Shown piece after piece: positions 57,098-64,000 of a DNA stretch of 64,000 nt. The notes beneath the pieces were generated by a model. The model saw only the letters and a list, made by a program, of their open reading frames with translations, did no database searches and was not told the DNA's origin. Position numbers and translations under genes: made by a program. Position 1 is the stretch's first letter, and the number at the start of each line of letters is the position of its first letter. The stretch comes from Coraliomargarita sinensis (GTDB taxonomy: Bacteria; Verrucomicrobiota; Verrucomicrobiia; Opitutales; Coraliomargaritaceae): the NCBI RefSeq assembly GCF_003185655.1, contig NZ_QHJQ01000001.1, positions 496,001-560,000 of the forward strand. The letters are read 5' to 3'.

Positions 57098-57928
57098 ATG
57101 TCACAACCACACCAACTCAAAGACCATGTTAAAGAGATCATCGAACTAAAACGCGACGGGCTGAAACACACCCAAATCGCCGAATTACTGGCGGAGAAGT
57201 ATAAGATGGAAGTGTCATCCCAGGCGATCGACTATCGTGTTAAAAAGGCCATAGAGAAGGAGCTGCTGGACCAACCTTCAGGCTCCCCGGCGGCGGAAGA
57301 TCAGACAGACTCGGAAGTCCGCATCAATACAGACGCTCAAACGGAAGTGGTTGAGGACGACGATCCCCTTTCACCCGACGAAAAGTCGAGGCTCAAGGCG
57401 TGCTTGGAGTGCATCGATCGCGGATTAGAAGCGTTTGTCCAAATGGGTGAAGCCCTCGCCACAATTCGCGATGAAAAGCTTTACCGTTCTACTCACAAAA
57501 CATTTGAGGCCTTTGTTGCCGAGGTGGTGCTCATTACCCGCGCCCGCGCCTATCAGTTGATTGCCAACTCCGAAGTCTACACTGAAATGTCAAAAATTTT
57601 AGACATTTCCAAAACGAATCTCCCAATGCCGACACGGGAGTCACACATCGCCGAACTGGCCCGGATCAAGGACCCTCATAAGCGTATGGCCGTCTGGAAA
57701 GACGTTGTTAAAAAGTGCGATGCAGGTAGGCGCGCCGTGACTGCGCCGGTCCTGCAGGAAGCAGTTGCGTCTCATTTGCCGAAGAAGAAGGCATCCGCCA
57801 AACTCGAAAAGTTGAGTCTCAAACAAATTTCTAAACAAGTCCAACAAGCCATTCAACAGCTCTGTGCAGGTGATACCGACGAGGCAAGGGCAGTGCTAGA
57901 GGCCCTTGCCGAAAAATTACCACGCTAA
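57098..57928 (+). CDS. ParB/KorB-like DNA-binding protein with N-terminal HTH
   Basis: 276 residues from ATG 57098 with AAGAGG 6-12 bases upstream. Residues 5-65 are a helix-turn-helix (DGLKHTQIAELLAEKYKMEV); an acidic linker follows; residues 105-200 have GEALATIRDEKLYRSTHKTF and ITRARAYQLIANSEV, a pattern seen in plasmid and phage proteins related to ParB/KorB HTH segments. Likely role: partition or regulation of the element. The C-terminus is a charged helix. The 163-base gap before it has no further gene. Confidence 0.65.
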   Translation: MSQPHQLKDHVKEIIELKRDGLKHTQIAELLAEKYKMEVSSQAIDYRVKKAIEKELLDQPSGSPAAEDQTDSEVRINTDAQTEVVEDDDPLSPDEKSRLKACLECIDRGLEAFVQMGEALATIRDEKLYRSTHKTFEAFVAEVVLITRARAYQLIANSEVYTEMSKILDISKTNLPMPTRESHIAELARIKDPHKRMAVWKDVVKKCDAGRRAVTAPVLQEAVASHLPKKKASAKLEKLSLKQISKQVQQAIQQLCAGDTDEARAVLEALAEKLPR

Positions 57929-57986
57929 AAATTTTGAAGTTGTTGAACGCACCATTTTCTGGTCGAAGACCGAGACCATAACCAAC

Positions 57987-58538
57987 CTACGCTGCTGATA
58001 GGCTCGGTATTGAGTGTGCGATAGCCTCAATCAACTCGGCGGAATTGCGCATGGCGAAAACGCTGACACACGAAGATCGCAGGCCAACTCGGAGCCACAT
58101 CAACCTTGGGTTGAGGGATCCCTGAATAAAGGCATAAGTCCCAAGCTGGATGACCTCGCTGGGGCGTGGCTTTAGCCCGTATGACCCCAATGTCGATTTG
58201 AGTTCTACGAGGACTGGCCGACCGGAATCATCGCGTCCGACGATATCTATCTGTCCAGATAGGCCACTCCCGCGAACCGGAATTTCAGAGTCGACCTCGA
58301 CGACACCGAAATCGCTGAGCGCATTCTCCACAGCCAAGCATGCAGTATTATAAGGCGGTTCGATATTTTCACCTGCAATGTGACGGTTGAAGGCGGAATG
58401 GAAATTGTCGCCTGCTTGAAGTGGTGTTTCGAAATCCGACCTATCAATTCGAAATCCGAAGACCCCGTCCGGTAGCTCTGAGGGCCAATGCGCACAGTCG
58501 GGTACACCGAGAGTTTTTGAGAATTGAGTGACGGTCAT
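57987..58538 (-). CDS. PD-(D/E)XK nuclease family protein
   Basis: 183 residues. Residues 90-125 contain GLSGQIDIVGRD, then PVLVELKSTLG, a complete D...ExK nuclease core like RecB/Cas4-type nucleases; QLGTYAFIQG is the QxxxY helix that follows it in that superfamily. The gene is divergent from a ribbon-helix-helix gene with only 57 bases between starts. Role could be defence or element maintenance. Confidence 0.8.
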   Translation of the reverse strand: MTVTQFSKTLGVPDCAHWPSELPDGVFGFRIDRSDFETPLQAGDNFHSAFNRHIAGENIEPPYNTACLAVENALSDFGVVEVDSEIPVRGSGLSGQIDIVGRDDSGRPVLVELKSTLGSYGLKPRPSEVIQLGTYAFIQGSLNPRLMWLRVGLRSSCVSVFAMRNSAELIEAIAHSIPSLSAA

Positions 58539-58595
58539 GCGTATACGCTGTAATTATTGTAGACAAAATCAACTCTATTCTTTTAAAGTTCTATC

Positions 58596-58808
58596 ATGGC
58601 AATGGAAGCAGTATCGGTTCGTATTGAAAAAACAGAAATCGAGGAGATCGACCGCCTCGCTTATAGTATGGAGGTAGACCGGACTACGATCATCCGGCGT
58701 CTGATATCAGTCGGAGTTGAAGGACTGCTTCATTACGAAAAATCCGCAGCTTCTGCGGATTGGCCCCGAAAGGGTCGGTTGAAAATGAGGGTGACCGTAA
58801 AACAGTAG
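58596..58808 (+). CDS. Ribbon-helix-helix (CopG/Arc type) DNA-binding protein
   Basis: 70 residues. EAVSVRIEKTEIEEIDRLAY gives the ribbon strand and first helix, and VDRTTIIRRLISVGVEGLL the second helix. It probably represses the shared 57-base promoter region with the divergent nuclease gene. Confidence 0.8.
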   Translation: MAMEAVSVRIEKTEIEEIDRLAYSMEVDRTTIIRRLISVGVEGLLHYEKSAASADWPRKGRLKMRVTVKQ

Positions 58809-58817
58809 GCGGGGCGA

Positions 58818-58945
58818 CAGCCTGCCTTTGAGGTAAAATTAGCAGGCTGCCTGTGAAGGCTCCGCCGCCCGGTTCCCGGGCTTCTCCACCTTTTTAATGT
58901 TTTTAGGTGTTGAGTTTTTTCTGACTCAACCGCGCCGCTGGCGCG
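58818..58945 (+). repeat. Cluster of four hairpins
   Basis: Within 128 bases: CAGCCTGC/GCAGGCTG (58818-58849), GCCCGG/CCGGGC (58867-58881, followed by T-rich sequence), GTTGAGT/ACTCAAC (58909-58930) and CGCGCC/GGCGCG (58931-58945). Only the second looks like a terminator. The cluster lies between the RHH gene and the 194-residue gene. Confidence 0.6.
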
Positions 58946-58968
58946 TGTTCTTAATACATCTAAATGCT

Positions 58969-59553
58969 ATGAAAACATTACAAAGACGGGCTCTAAGGCG
59001 CCCGAACCAAGCCTTGCCACAAGAGTTGCTGACGCGGCTCAAACTTATCAAAAGTCAGGAGAAATATCGAGACCAGGTGGATACGCTTTCGGTGGCATTT
59101 CCACATAAGGAAGACGCAGTCATTCGGTGGTATCTGCAGCATCAAGATATGCCGTATCTGCACATTATCGAGACCTACGATCACGGAAATGAAATGTTGG
59201 TGCATGTTCTACTTCCACGCTGGAGATCCGTACTGAAGATGGAGAAGCTATACAGTGAATGGTCTCTTGAGTCCCTGACGCCGGAGTCGGAGGTCGAGAA
59301 TGTTCTCCCGTCTCGGTTCCGTGATGGTGAAGGTTGGATGATGAAGCCTGCCAGTCCAGCTCAGATCAGCACTTTGGCGAGGCAGCTTCGGCTTCCCGCC
59401 CAGGCATTCCCGAAGCTGACGGCTTTTAATGTCCAAGTCTTGATCCAGAGCACCTTAATTATCCGACACCTCCCAGTGGTTTGTCGGATGATTGCCGAAG
59501 TTGAACACCTTGGAAGGATTCCGACTGCTCGGAAGGGATTCCGCGCTGCCTAA
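58969..59553 (+). CDS. Unknown protein, first of the pre-integrase set
   Basis: 194 residues from ATG 58969; an earlier start lies inside the hairpin cluster and is not preferred. Basic N-terminus, then SVAFPHKEDAVIRWYLQHQD and a C-terminal helical half (QISTLARQLRLPAQAFPKL). It does not share the motifs of the three paralogues that follow. No family recognised. It is followed by a perfect hairpin with T-run. Confidence 0.6.
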   Translation: MKTLQRRALRRPNQALPQELLTRLKLIKSQEKYRDQVDTLSVAFPHKEDAVIRWYLQHQDMPYLHIIETYDHGNEMLVHVLLPRWRSVLKMEKLYSEWSLESLTPESEVENVLPSRFRDGEGWMMKPASPAQISTLARQLRLPAQAFPKLTAFNVQVLIQSTLIIRHLPVVCRMIAEVEHLGRIPTARKGFRAA

Positions 59554-59582
59554 AGCCAATCAAAAATTCATAAATCAATTCA

Positions 59583-59619
59583 CAACAGGGCTGCCATTTT
59601 GGCGGCCCTGTTGCGTTTT
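59583..59619 (+). terminator. Terminator-like hairpin 1 of the array
   Basis: CAACAGGGC-GCC / GGC-GCCCTGTTG with one internal T/G mismatch, loop ATTTT and following T-run: a strong rho-independent terminator between the 194- and 119-residue genes. Confidence 0.85.
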
Positions 59620-59634
59620 AAAAGAAAGATAAAA

Positions 59635-59994
59635 ATGGAAATATTACTAAACAAAGATCTAAACCTCGATAATGCTGCCGACCTCACGCCAGCCTGTAAG
59701 TCATCAATTTTAAAAATCAGCGAAGATACGTTCGCTTTCTGCGGGGAGGATGAGAGGCATCCGCACCTAGTCGTCAAATCAGCTATTTTTGCACTACTGA
59801 TGCAACGTCTTGAGAGGCGCGTAGTTCATTATGATGTCTTCCGTCCGAAATGCCTCTGTTGCAATGAGGAGGGTGATATCGTCATCCGGCTAATCGAATC
59901 CGACGGCTATGTCTATCATGTCCGCGAGGACGATAACGTGGAAATCTGTATGTCTATTGAGCAGCTTTACAAAGATTACCATGCGCGAAACTAA
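59635..59994 (+). CDS. Array protein B: N-terminal-only member of the GEF-motif family
   Basis: 119 residues from ATG 59635. It contains the first half of the pattern shared by the next three proteins (EDTFAFCGEDE, then SAIFALLMQRLE and VVHYDVF, and DGYVYHVREDDNVEI) but ends before the WGLP and GEF blocks. Its end overlaps the next gene by 14 bases. Either a natural half-length member or a truncated copy. No known family. Confidence 0.55.
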   Translation: MEILLNKDLNLDNAADLTPACKSSILKISEDTFAFCGEDERHPHLVVKSAIFALLMQRLERRVVHYDVFRPKCLCCNEEGDIVIRLIESDGYVYHVREDDNVEICMSIEQLYKDYHARN

Positions 59995-60583
59995 ATTAAG
60001 CAAAATGCATCCATCGAAGATCCGAGTGCTCACAAAGCCTGGGGCGATGCTGAAACTGAATCGTTGTTCGGGGGATGAATTTGCAATCACCAAGGGATAT
60101 CAACTCTTGTACGTCTTCGAATCACCATCTTTATCCCGGCATCTTGCCCTCGAGGGACGGAAGAAGATTCGGTGTGTCCGTTTGCACGAAAGGTCAACGC
60201 AGCACGGAACCGGAGCGAAACGCCTCAGCGAATTCCGCTATGAGTTTTGCGATGGTAGGACGTTTATTTTGGACGAACGCGATCGGATCTTCGCCCTTGA
60301 TGAAGTGACCAATCCGAATCGTCTTCACTCTCCATGCGGTCTTTGGGGACTCGTCCCCGAAGAACCAGTCGTCCATATGCTGCTGACTGGCTCCATGGTT
60401 GATGCGATTGAAGCCCATGCGACCGAGGATCAAGTCGAGCATGTGCTCAGGACGTATTGGTATGACTGGAAACTCTCGAAATCATCGCATCCGAAGCGAA
60501 GCGTAAAAATTCGAGGGGAGTTCGGCTCTTTTCGCGCGAAGTACATCAACTCAAAACTCGTGAAGTTCGACACTCCACGATAA
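59981..60583 (+). CDS. Array protein C: GEF-motif family, unknown function
   Basis: 200 residues from ATG 59981. Ordered blocks: GDEFAITKG (about 30), YVFESPSLSRHLA (about 45), LHSPCGLWGLVPEEPVVHML (about 120), VEHVLRTYWYDWKLSKSS (about 160), and VKIRGEFGSFRAKY (about 180) with LVKFD at the end. The same blocks occur in order in proteins D and E downstream. Predicted as alpha/beta with beta-strand ends. I recognise no Pfam domain. Confidence 0.6.
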   Translation: MRETKLSKMHPSKIRVLTKPGAMLKLNRCSGDEFAITKGYQLLYVFESPSLSRHLALEGRKKIRCVRLHERSTQHGTGAKRLSEFRYEFCDGRTFILDERDRIFALDEVTNPNRLHSPCGLWGLVPEEPVVHMLLTGSMVDAIEAHATEDQVEHVLRTYWYDWKLSKSSHPKRSVKIRGEFGSFRAKYINSKLVKFDTPR

Positions 60584-60604
60584 ATTAAAAAAAGAAATAA
60601 CTAT

Positions 60605-60638
60605 AAGGAGGCGACCCATAAAGGTCGCCTCCTTCTTT
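60605..60638 (+). terminator. Terminator-like hairpin 2 of the array
   Basis: Perfect 12 bp stem AAGGAGGCGACC / GGTCGCCTCCTT, loop CATAAA, followed by CTTTATAT. It separates array proteins C and D. Confidence 0.85.
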
Positions 60639-60660
60639 ATATACAAACGAGAAAATAATT

Positions 60661-61281
60661 ATGAATGAAATAAATATCTCCGAAGATCGCCTCAGCGAAT
60701 CGACAATTTTCACATCACCGTTGCTTGATATCGCTTTGCACAAAGTTGGTGCGATCACCTTCGCAATAACCGAGAAAAGCTATGGTTTACGCTTCGCGTT
60801 TGCGTCAGCCGAGCTGGCAAAGTACCTCGAACGTCAGCAGAATCCGAATATCACGGACGTGAAGCTACTTCGGCAGCATCCTGTAGTCGGCTATGAAGAG
60901 GACGAGACCCTAATCCTCCGCTTGAAACTTGATAGGGGCAAGGTCGTCATGCTGAATAAATACGATCATATCTATGAGTATGAGCCCATCATCCTCGAAG
61001 AAGGTGATGGGATTCTCACGTCCGCGCATAAACAGTGGGGATTGCCCGCCGAAAGTGTGGCGGGCCTAATGCTTCTCACGCGACGGATGATTCAGACGGT
61101 CGAAGATATTGCCGACGAGGGTCAACACTCGTATTTAATTCATGTTCTCTGGCAGGAATATCGTCTGGCGCTTGAAATTTCAGGTTGTAGCGAGGCAGAG
61201 CGCATCAGTGTGGAAGGCGAATTTATGGCCTTTTCCGTCAAACGTTTTACGGGTGAGCTATTTGTATTCGACCACGCCTAA
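60661..61281 (+). CDS. Array protein D: GEF-motif family, unknown function
   Basis: 206 residues. The family blocks are GAITFAITEK, FAFASAELAKYLE, QWGLPAESVAGLMLLTR, LIHVLWQEYRLALEISG, ISVEGEFMAFSVKR and a GELFVFD end. It is closer to C than to E, by eye well under 30% identical. It is bounded by hairpins on both sides, like C, so each gene is a separately terminated unit. Confidence 0.6.
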   Translation: MNEINISEDRLSESTIFTSPLLDIALHKVGAITFAITEKSYGLRFAFASAELAKYLERQQNPNITDVKLLRQHPVVGYEEDETLILRLKLDRGKVVMLNKYDHIYEYEPIILEEGDGILTSAHKQWGLPAESVAGLMLLTRRMIQTVEDIADEGQHSYLIHVLWQEYRLALEISGCSEAERISVEGEFMAFSVKRFTGELFVFDHA

Positions 61282-61292
61282 GAATCCCATTT

Positions 61293-61333
61293 TGCGCCGC
61301 GGCCCGCTTCCAAAGGCCGCACAAAAAGGCGCA
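61293..61333 (+). repeat. Two-step inverted repeat between array proteins D and E
   Basis: Nested repeats: TGCGCC GCGGCC on the left pair with GGCCGC and then, after the 7-base bulge ACAAAAA, with GGCGCA. Total 12 bp with a bulge. Unlike the other two array hairpins it has no T-run, so it need not be a terminator. Confidence 0.6.
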
Positions 61334-61364
61334 TTGTTAAGAACCTCTTGAATAAACAAAAATT

Positions 61365-62006
61365 ATGAAACGACTTAAAAATGTAGACATAAATGAAGAA
61401 GAATTTGAGCTCGTGAGTTCTCTTGAAAGTCCCCGCCAACTTTATCGACTGGGCGGCGATCAATATGCGCTCGCACTGCTGGACCGCGGAAACAGATTGT
61501 TCAAATTCCAGTCCAAAGTAGTAACGGCCGTACTAAACGACCTCGGTGGAGGCGTCGAAGATGTGACGCTCATCGAATATGCAGAACCTGAAAGAGTGCG
61601 TGACGCTCTACAGCCCGGTTTTGAAATCCGCCTTCACCTTAGTGGGGAAAAGGAAATTGTTTCCATCAACCACAACGACGAAGTTCGGGTTATGGTTGCT
61701 ACCTCCTACCGGGAATACATCGAGAACCGTAAGGTCACTTCGGTGCGGGATATTTGGAATTTACCCCACGTGTACCCGTTCGATTTTCTTGAAATTTCCG
61801 GGGGGCTCCGAAATCAATTGGAACCTCATTTTAATGGTATAGGTGTTGAAGCGGTTCTTCTCCGAATGTGGGAGGACTTTCTCCGGGTCAAAAAGCGTTC
61901 ATCAGGATGCACCGATGAACGGAACGCGATCTACGTCTCCGGCGAATTTTGCGATTTCGTCGTTTTCGAGCATCGCTGCGGGAAAGTAACCTTGTGCCAT
62001 CCCTGA
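61365..62006 (+). CDS. Array protein E: GEF-motif family, unknown function
   Basis: 213 residues. Blocks: GGDQYALALL, FKFQSKVVTAVLN, DIWNLPHVYPFDFLE, VLLRMWEDFLRVKKRSSG, IYVSGEFCDFVVFE and GKVTLCHP at the end. The WGLP block is altered to WNLP. It is the last gene before the integrase; the 164-base gap (62007-62170) contains T-rich runs but no clear hairpin. Confidence 0.6.
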   Translation: MKRLKNVDINEEEFELVSSLESPRQLYRLGGDQYALALLDRGNRLFKFQSKVVTAVLNDLGGGVEDVTLIEYAEPERVRDALQPGFEIRLHLSGEKEIVSINHNDEVRVMVATSYREYIENRKVTSVRDIWNLPHVYPFDFLEISGGLRNQLEPHFNGIGVEAVLLRMWEDFLRVKKRSSGCTDERNAIYVSGEFCDFVVFEHRCGKVTLCHP

Positions 62007-62170
62007 CTCGCCGCACGGGTAGAAAGCGCTAGGCCCTCTTTGATAGTTTTCGGGACAAAATGTCGCTTCATTCGAAGAATTAATCGCTTTCTCTGCATCA
62101 TTTTGAGCAAGAAACCGAAAAAAGTTAAAAAGTTCTTTTTTTCTTAGGCGTTTTTTTCAGTAAACTTTGG

Positions 62171-63856
62171 GTGCACCCACTTGAAAAGAGCTGCCCAAGG
62201 GAGTCCGATCCTGAAATCTTGAAGGATCGGATTCGGGCTATCGTGGACTCTGCGGATCCCGCGATGGCGGCTGCTCTTCTTATGAGCCCCGTATTTGCAG
62301 AGTCGCCGCTAATGCCGATAGCGGCCATCAGAGGAATATGCTCGGGGTCCACCTTTGTGGAGCGGCTTCTTCCCTACGTCCCCGTGACAGAGGTCGGGGA
62401 CACCTTCCATATCAATTTTAAACAGTTCCGAGCCGTCAATGCATCCATTCAGCTCGGAGCCAACCATAAAGAACTACTACGCGTGAGCCAAAAATATGCG
62501 CCTCAAATCAAATCAGATGTGCGCTACACGAAGGACAAGGTCACTATTCAAAAAATACAGAGCAAGGGAAGATACGGCAAAAAGTGGTATTTGAGAATTC
62601 AAACGAAGACTTTAGGTAGGCCATGGATCGACTTGGATTATAGCCGATCCAAAGCGCATGCTAAAGCGGTCAAAATCAAGAAAAAGGTAGCTGCCGGATT
62701 CCCGTTGGAGAACGTTTTAAAAGAGGTCGCGCCGGACTCGTCGTTTTTGCACCGCTTGGAAATGGAGTTTGAGCGAAAAGATGCCACCAGGAGGCAGAAT
62801 GCATGCGCCCCAAAGACGGGCAAATCACATTCAGAGGTGACGATAATGGACCTGATACTGGCCTACCAGGAAGGCGCAAAAAACCGGACGAACGGACTCA
62901 ACGAGAAAAATGCTAGACGCTGTGTCAACCAGCTCAGAAAGGTGATCACACTTGGACTCAACCTAAAGCCTCCAAAAGACAAGACGAAGAAAGAAGTCGA
63001 GGCCGCAGAAAAGAGGGCGTTTGAGCGCCCCGTCTCAGATCTTAGCCCTGGAATCGTCGATGTGTTTATGGACACCATGCTTGGTGTGGGGGACGATTTT
63101 GATGATATTGATGAAGTTGAGATTCTTGAGCGGTCTGAGAGTGCGAACTCAACTTTCCGGCAGGCTAAATCCATCTTTTCGGAGAAAGGGCGCAGGATTT
63201 TTCGAAGGGCGGGTCTCGCTTTCGATTTACCTGCGGGATTCCTATCTGTCGGGTTTCTCCCCGTCACCCATGGCATCTACACTTTGCCTGAATTAGATCG
63301 GATTGAAGGCATCTTTGAGGAACTCCGCGTCTTGCTAAAAACAGATCCAAGTCACTATTTGGCCCGTCTGATTGCTCTATATGTGAATCTACGACCGAAA
63401 GAGATCATCCACCTGAGGAAAGACCAAATCAAGTATTCTGGTTATTGGAGGGTTGAGATCCGAGTTCGAGGTGACTTTAAACCCAAACACTACCATGAAA
63501 GGTCGATTAAGATATCTGCGGGGCTGGCGGAGCACATCTTGGATATATGCCGAGACAATGGGTCGGATTATGTTATTTCGGGTGACAACAGGTTGGAACT
63601 CTTCAGGCCATTCAACTCACACCTGCGTGAGAAATTTCTGCCAGAGCAGAGGCGACCCTCCTACGAGTTGCGGAAATTCTATGCGTCTTCCTCAAAGCTG
63701 GCTGTAGGTCTAGCCATCACTCATCAACGAATGGGACACAATAACCCTTCTACAACTGAGAAGCACTACATCGACAAAGACGCGCCGCAGGAACTAGTCG
63801 ATATCTACGAAAAATACGCACAGGAGCTATTCGGGGGCGCTGCGTTTTTGAAATAG
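62171..63856 (+). CDS. Tyrosine integrase of the element
   Basis: 561 residues from a GTG start. The catalytic domain (about 370-561) has the first Arg in LYVNLRPKEIIHLRK, a Lys in RVRGDFKPKHYHERS, the second Arg in SYELRKFYASS, His-Gly in HQRMGHNNPSTTEKH, and the nucleophile Tyr in KHYIDKD. The box II His (usually HxLR) is replaced by Tyr (YELR). The N-terminal 200 residues are the SAM-like core-binding and arm-binding parts, longer than in lambda-type integrases (about 350). It should insert the element at tRNA-Lys. The 144 bases after it carry no gene. Confidence 0.88.
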   Translation: MHPLEKSCPRESDPEILKDRIRAIVDSADPAMAAALLMSPVFAESPLMPIAAIRGICSGSTFVERLLPYVPVTEVGDTFHINFKQFRAVNASIQLGANHKELLRVSQKYAPQIKSDVRYTKDKVTIQKIQSKGRYGKKWYLRIQTKTLGRPWIDLDYSRSKAHAKAVKIKKKVAAGFPLENVLKEVAPDSSFLHRLEMEFERKDATRRQNACAPKTGKSHSEVTIMDLILAYQEGAKNRTNGLNEKNARRCVNQLRKVITLGLNLKPPKDKTKKEVEAAEKRAFERPVSDLSPGIVDVFMDTMLGVGDDFDDIDEVEILERSESANSTFRQAKSIFSEKGRRIFRRAGLAFDLPAGFLSVGFLPVTHGIYTLPELDRIEGIFEELRVLLKTDPSHYLARLIALYVNLRPKEIIHLRKDQIKYSGYWRVEIRVRGDFKPKHYHERSIKISAGLAEHILDICRDNGSDYVISGDNRLELFRPFNSHLREKFLPEQRRPSYELRKFYASSSKLAVGLAITHQRMGHNNPSTTEKHYIDKDAPQELVDIYEKYAQELFGGAAFLK

Positions 63857-64000
63857 CCCGATTCTGGCGGTGGTCAAAAGTATGCCCGAAGAAGTTCGGA
63901 TTGCCTGTGCCTGAGCTACTCTTGTGGGTCAAATAAGCTTCGCTAATGTTATAATGCCGTTAGCTGAAGGATTGACTGGTTTAGCCTCAGTTCTAGCGTG

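Noticed and set aside
58818..58945. Hairpin cluster as a CRISPR array
   Set aside because: The stems differ from each other, there are no equal-length spacers, and no cas genes are nearby.

Overview
The window looks like a chromosome segment of a marine-type Verrucomicrobiota, probably class Opitutae. The reasons are inferred from gene content: a Wza/Wzc-type exopolysaccharide set, a TPR-ExbB-ExbD-TonB-like set, an NfeD-NfeD-FloA operon, a very large prepilin-like protein of a kind known from this phylum, and a 561-residue tyrosine integrase. No rRNA or species marker is present, so the placement is provisional.

Positions 1-33,072 are ordinary core chromosome. In order: a partial TPR-like membrane gene; outer-membrane barrel, export protein and tyrosine kinase of an exopolysaccharide system; Sua5 and ribosomal protein S18; tRNA-Arg(CCT); TPR/ExbB/ExbD/TonB-like; dCMP deaminase and YqgE; L36 and L31; ComEC; RarA; dihydrolipoamide dehydrogenase; NfeD/FloA membrane-quality operon; NUDIX hydrolase; prepilin-like giant; an NtrC-type regulator; a peptidyl-prolyl isomerase; queC-queD-queE (7-deazaguanine precursor synthesis); tRNA-Arg(CCG); and a Na/Ca exchanger.

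At 33,333-33,379 lies the 3' part of a tRNA-Lys(TTT) gene on the minus strand with no 5' half. To its right is a lower-GC, gene-dense accessory element that runs past the end of the window. The integrase at 62,171-63,856 sits near its far end. I read it as an integrative mobilizable element of more than 30 kb whose other junction (the intact tRNA-Lys) lies beyond 64,000. Its left half is a defence island: a DUF2188 protein; a 1355-residue protein with a HigA-like antitoxin head and nuclease-like segment; and a run of eleven minus-strand genes encoding an XRE regulator, Vsr, a cytosine methyltransferase, a GHKL (MORC/MutL-like) ATPase, a Z1 helicase/nuclease, a DUF4420 nuclease and an AIPR protein, followed by complete qatABCD. 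Its right half is mobilization and maintenance: MobC with a three-copy repeat tail, a relaxase broken by an in-frame TGA, a ParB-like protein, a PD-(D/E)XK nuclease divergent from a ribbon-helix-helix protein, and then a tandem set of small, mutually related, unrecognised proteins separated by hairpins and ending at the integrase.

The strongest candidates for something new are the tandem paralogue array (59,635-62,006), the HigA-fused 1355-residue protein, and the placement of qatABCD seven kilobases from the host queCDE genes that make the substrate class its QueC-like enzyme should use.
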